Assembly (NCBI GenBank): GCA_964472785.1
Contig: CAYYMH010000006.1
Coordinates: forward strand, 1-64,000
From: CAYYMH01 sp964472785
GTDB lineage: Bacteria > Zhuqueibacterota > Zhuqueibacteria > Thermofontimicrobiales > Thermofontimicrobiaceae
Direction: 5' to 3'
Length of the DNA: 64,000 bases
Part shown: positions 62,652 through 64,000 of the stretch, piece by piece
Layout of the letters: each line of letters starts with the position of its first letter
Position numbering within the stretch: position 1 is the first letter of the stretch
Program-made: the position numbers and the translations under genes
The notes under the pieces: generated by a model
Databases searched by the model: none
What the model was told of the DNA's origin: nothing
Seen by the model: the letters and a program-made list of their open reading frames with translations, nothing else

Positions 62652-63968
62652 TTACCTTGGGAGTTTTACGCCAAATAGAGTGACGTACATTAACCAATAA
62701 ATGTCCGTATTATCCACATTGACGGGCAGTAGTTCGGCATTGAGTCCCTGAGCGCGTGCGACCACACCTCCTCCCAAATCGGTGAAACCTGCCCATGACA
62801 CGCCAAATGCTAATCGGTTACCAAACTGATCCGGAGCAGCTAAAAATGGTAATGAACCTGTTCCGTCTCTTCCGTCCAGAGGTGCACCATTTTTCATTCT
62901 TTCGGGCAACGGTTTTTGGTAATCCTCTTTGTCTAACACTTTAACGATATGAGGTCCGCCGGCATTGCTATCCGAACCGACGATCAGCAGCGTATTCGGG
63001 TTGTCTTTGATGAAATCTTGCACGATTCCGATTCCGTTATCTGTCCGTCGAATCGCCTCGATAAATCCCTGCGCATTGTTCGAATTGGAAAAATTATCAC
63101 TGCCCTCTTCTTCCACAACCATGAAAAAATCGTTTCTTTTTTGCTGAAGAATTTTTAACGAAAAGTCGATCATTTCAGCCACCGTCGGTGCTGTGGGATT
63201 GTAAAGCGGTAGCCCTTCTTCTTTCAGAGTTTCTTCTGACTCGTCATTAAAAGTATGTCTGGGTGCAAAAATACCGAGCACCTTTTCTGTGGTTATCGGC
63301 AAAGCAAACATTTCATCCCGGGTGAATACCACCTGGTAGTCCAATGATTTCGCATATTCAATCAAATTTAAACCATCCGTGCGAACGCCCGGCGCTCCGT
63401 GATGTCCGATTTCACCTTTGGGGAGCATATATATTTCGCCACCGCCCATAATGATTTCTGCCTGACTGTCGATCATCTTTTTGGTAATACTGTCGTACAT
63501 TTGCCGCTTTTTTGCATTGGCAACAAAAACACCAGTGCCGGGTTCCGCAAGGTGACCGCTGTTAATTAACGCGATGCTTTTTCCAGCTTTTTGGGCCTCG
63601 ATCATAATACTGTAATCTTTGCCTGACGAAGATTTAATGGGATGATCCGGATGAATTCCGTAATCACGGTAGTCGGCTTTTACGCCGAAAGCATGTACCG
63701 TGGCACCAGCGTTGGAACTGGTGACAATGGAATTTCTCAAATGCTCACGGTAAATACCGATGTGCGGCATTTGATCCCAGTTGATATTTCCGTCCGGTCC
63801 TTTCTCCAGTAATCGATAGATTGCCCAGTCCGCGATTCCGCAACCATCCGGATGAACAAAGATAACGTTTCCTGTTTTTAGTTTTATTTGAGCGCTGTTT
63901 GAAACAGGAAGTGAAACCAATGTTAAAACTAACATTAAAACGAATAAAACTGCTCGAGCTCGGTTCAT
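62652..63968 (-). CDS. PhoA-fold alkaline phosphatase-like protein lacking canonical zinc histidines
   Basis: 438 residues with a signal peptide (about 1-26, ending SNSAQ). The alkaline phosphatase fold is clear: D41 (VHPDG), the nucleophile region TSSNAGATVHAFG with S85, E286 and D291 (VVEEEGSD), D333 (GSDSNAGG), and the closing DNTDIYWLM. In PhoA the zinc sites use three His; the matching positions here are N295, S334 and F395. The carboxylates and the nucleophile remain. The protein may bind another metal, have changed activity or be inactive. GGAG precedes the ATG. The substrate is not predictable. Confidence 0.85.
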   Translation of the reverse strand: MNRARAVLFVLMLVLTLVSLPVSNSAQIKLKTGNVIFVHPDGCGIADWAIYRLLEKGPDGNINWDQMPHIGIYREHLRNSIVTSSNAGATVHAFGVKADYRDYGIHPDHPIKSSSGKDYSIMIEAQKAGKSIALINSGHLAEPGTGVFVANAKKRQMYDSITKKMIDSQAEIIMGGGEIYMLPKGEIGHHGAPGVRTDGLNLIEYAKSLDYQVVFTRDEMFALPITTEKVLGIFAPRHTFNDESEETLKEEGLPLYNPTAPTVAEMIDFSLKILQQKRNDFFMVVEEEGSDNFSNSNNAQGFIEAIRRTDNGIGIVQDFIKDNPNTLLIVGSDSNAGGPHIVKVLDKEDYQKPLPERMKNGAPLDGRDGTGSLPFLAAPDQFGNRLAFGVSWAGFTDLGGGVVARAQGLNAELLPVNVDNTDIYWLMYVTLFGVKLPR

Positions 63969-64000
63969 AATAATTTCTCCTGATTTTGAAAGTTAGTATA

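Noticed and set aside
1..64000. CRISPR arrays, tRNA/rRNA genes, transposases, prophage genes
   Set aside because: No regularly spaced repeats, tRNA-like T-loop/acceptor pairs, or transposase/integrase motifs were found on either strand by reading; a covariance-model search would be needed for certainty.

Overview
The window is a chromosomal segment of a Gram-negative, AT-leaning bacterium. An LptE-like lipoprotein, an outer-membrane beta-barrel protein, several lipoproteins and a secreted subtilase with a T9SS/FlgD-like C-terminal tail point to a didermic member of the FCB superphylum (Calditrichota/KSB1-like lineages are my best guess). That assignment is inference from gene content, not from a marker phylogeny. 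No rRNA, tRNA, CRISPR array, transposase or phage gene was found; most of the window is housekeeping sequence with a few accessory islands.

Layout. 1-10.9 kb is a plus-strand housekeeping block: ftsX tail, envC-like amidase activator, holB, ricT, metG, tatD, rsmA, mgtE, recO, glyS. The order holB-ricT-metG-tatD-rsmA matches the classical Bacillus subtilis neighbourhood. 11.1-21.7 kb is on the minus strand: two SSS-family sodium symporters (one with an unusual periplasmic coiled-coil extension), a DUF151/UVR bifunctional-nuclease-type protein, a LEA-2 lipoprotein, a metallo-beta-lactamase-fold hydrolase, an MrfA/YprA-type helicase, and a 5'-nucleotidase-fold secreted protein. That last gene is interrupted by an in-frame TGA exactly where the family motif (as I recall it) has a cysteine, which makes it a strong candidate selenoprotein. 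22.0-26.3 kb (plus) holds a degenerate acyl-adenylating enzyme, a variant EF-G and a HIT protein. 26.4-33.5 kb (minus) holds a cold-shock protein, purQ, a PurS-PurS-PurL fusion, an alkaline-phosphatase-superfamily protein and a formyltransferase.

34.3-40.8 kb (plus) is a four-gene envelope signalling operon: secreted Ig-like protein, FecR-domain protein, outer-membrane barrel with Ig-like N-terminus, and a CHASE2 adenylate cyclase. 40.9-46.2 kb (minus) carries a helical/TPR protein of unknown function, a methyltransferase, a NamZ/DUF1343 muramidase-like lipoprotein, and a PP2C phosphatase fused through one membrane segment to two LytR_C-like domains. 46.6-59.6 kb (plus) has uvrB, purD, an NDP-sugar epimerase, a sigma-54 activator, lptE, a TPR protein, a GT2 glycosyltransferase and the 1410-residue subtilase. 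59.6-64 kb (minus) has a DUF4160/DUF2442 pair, a U32 (TrhP-like) protein, a short-chain dehydrogenase and a PhoA-fold protein lacking the canonical zinc histidines.

Non-coding structure includes several rho-independent terminators, one very good sigma-70 promoter (uvrB), candidate operators (palindromes before the acyl ligase and purD), two nested inverted repeats (8.5 kb and 33.96 kb) and two families of degenerate intergenic repeats. Starts were moved from the longest frame where a Shine-Dalgarno sequence clearly favours another codon.
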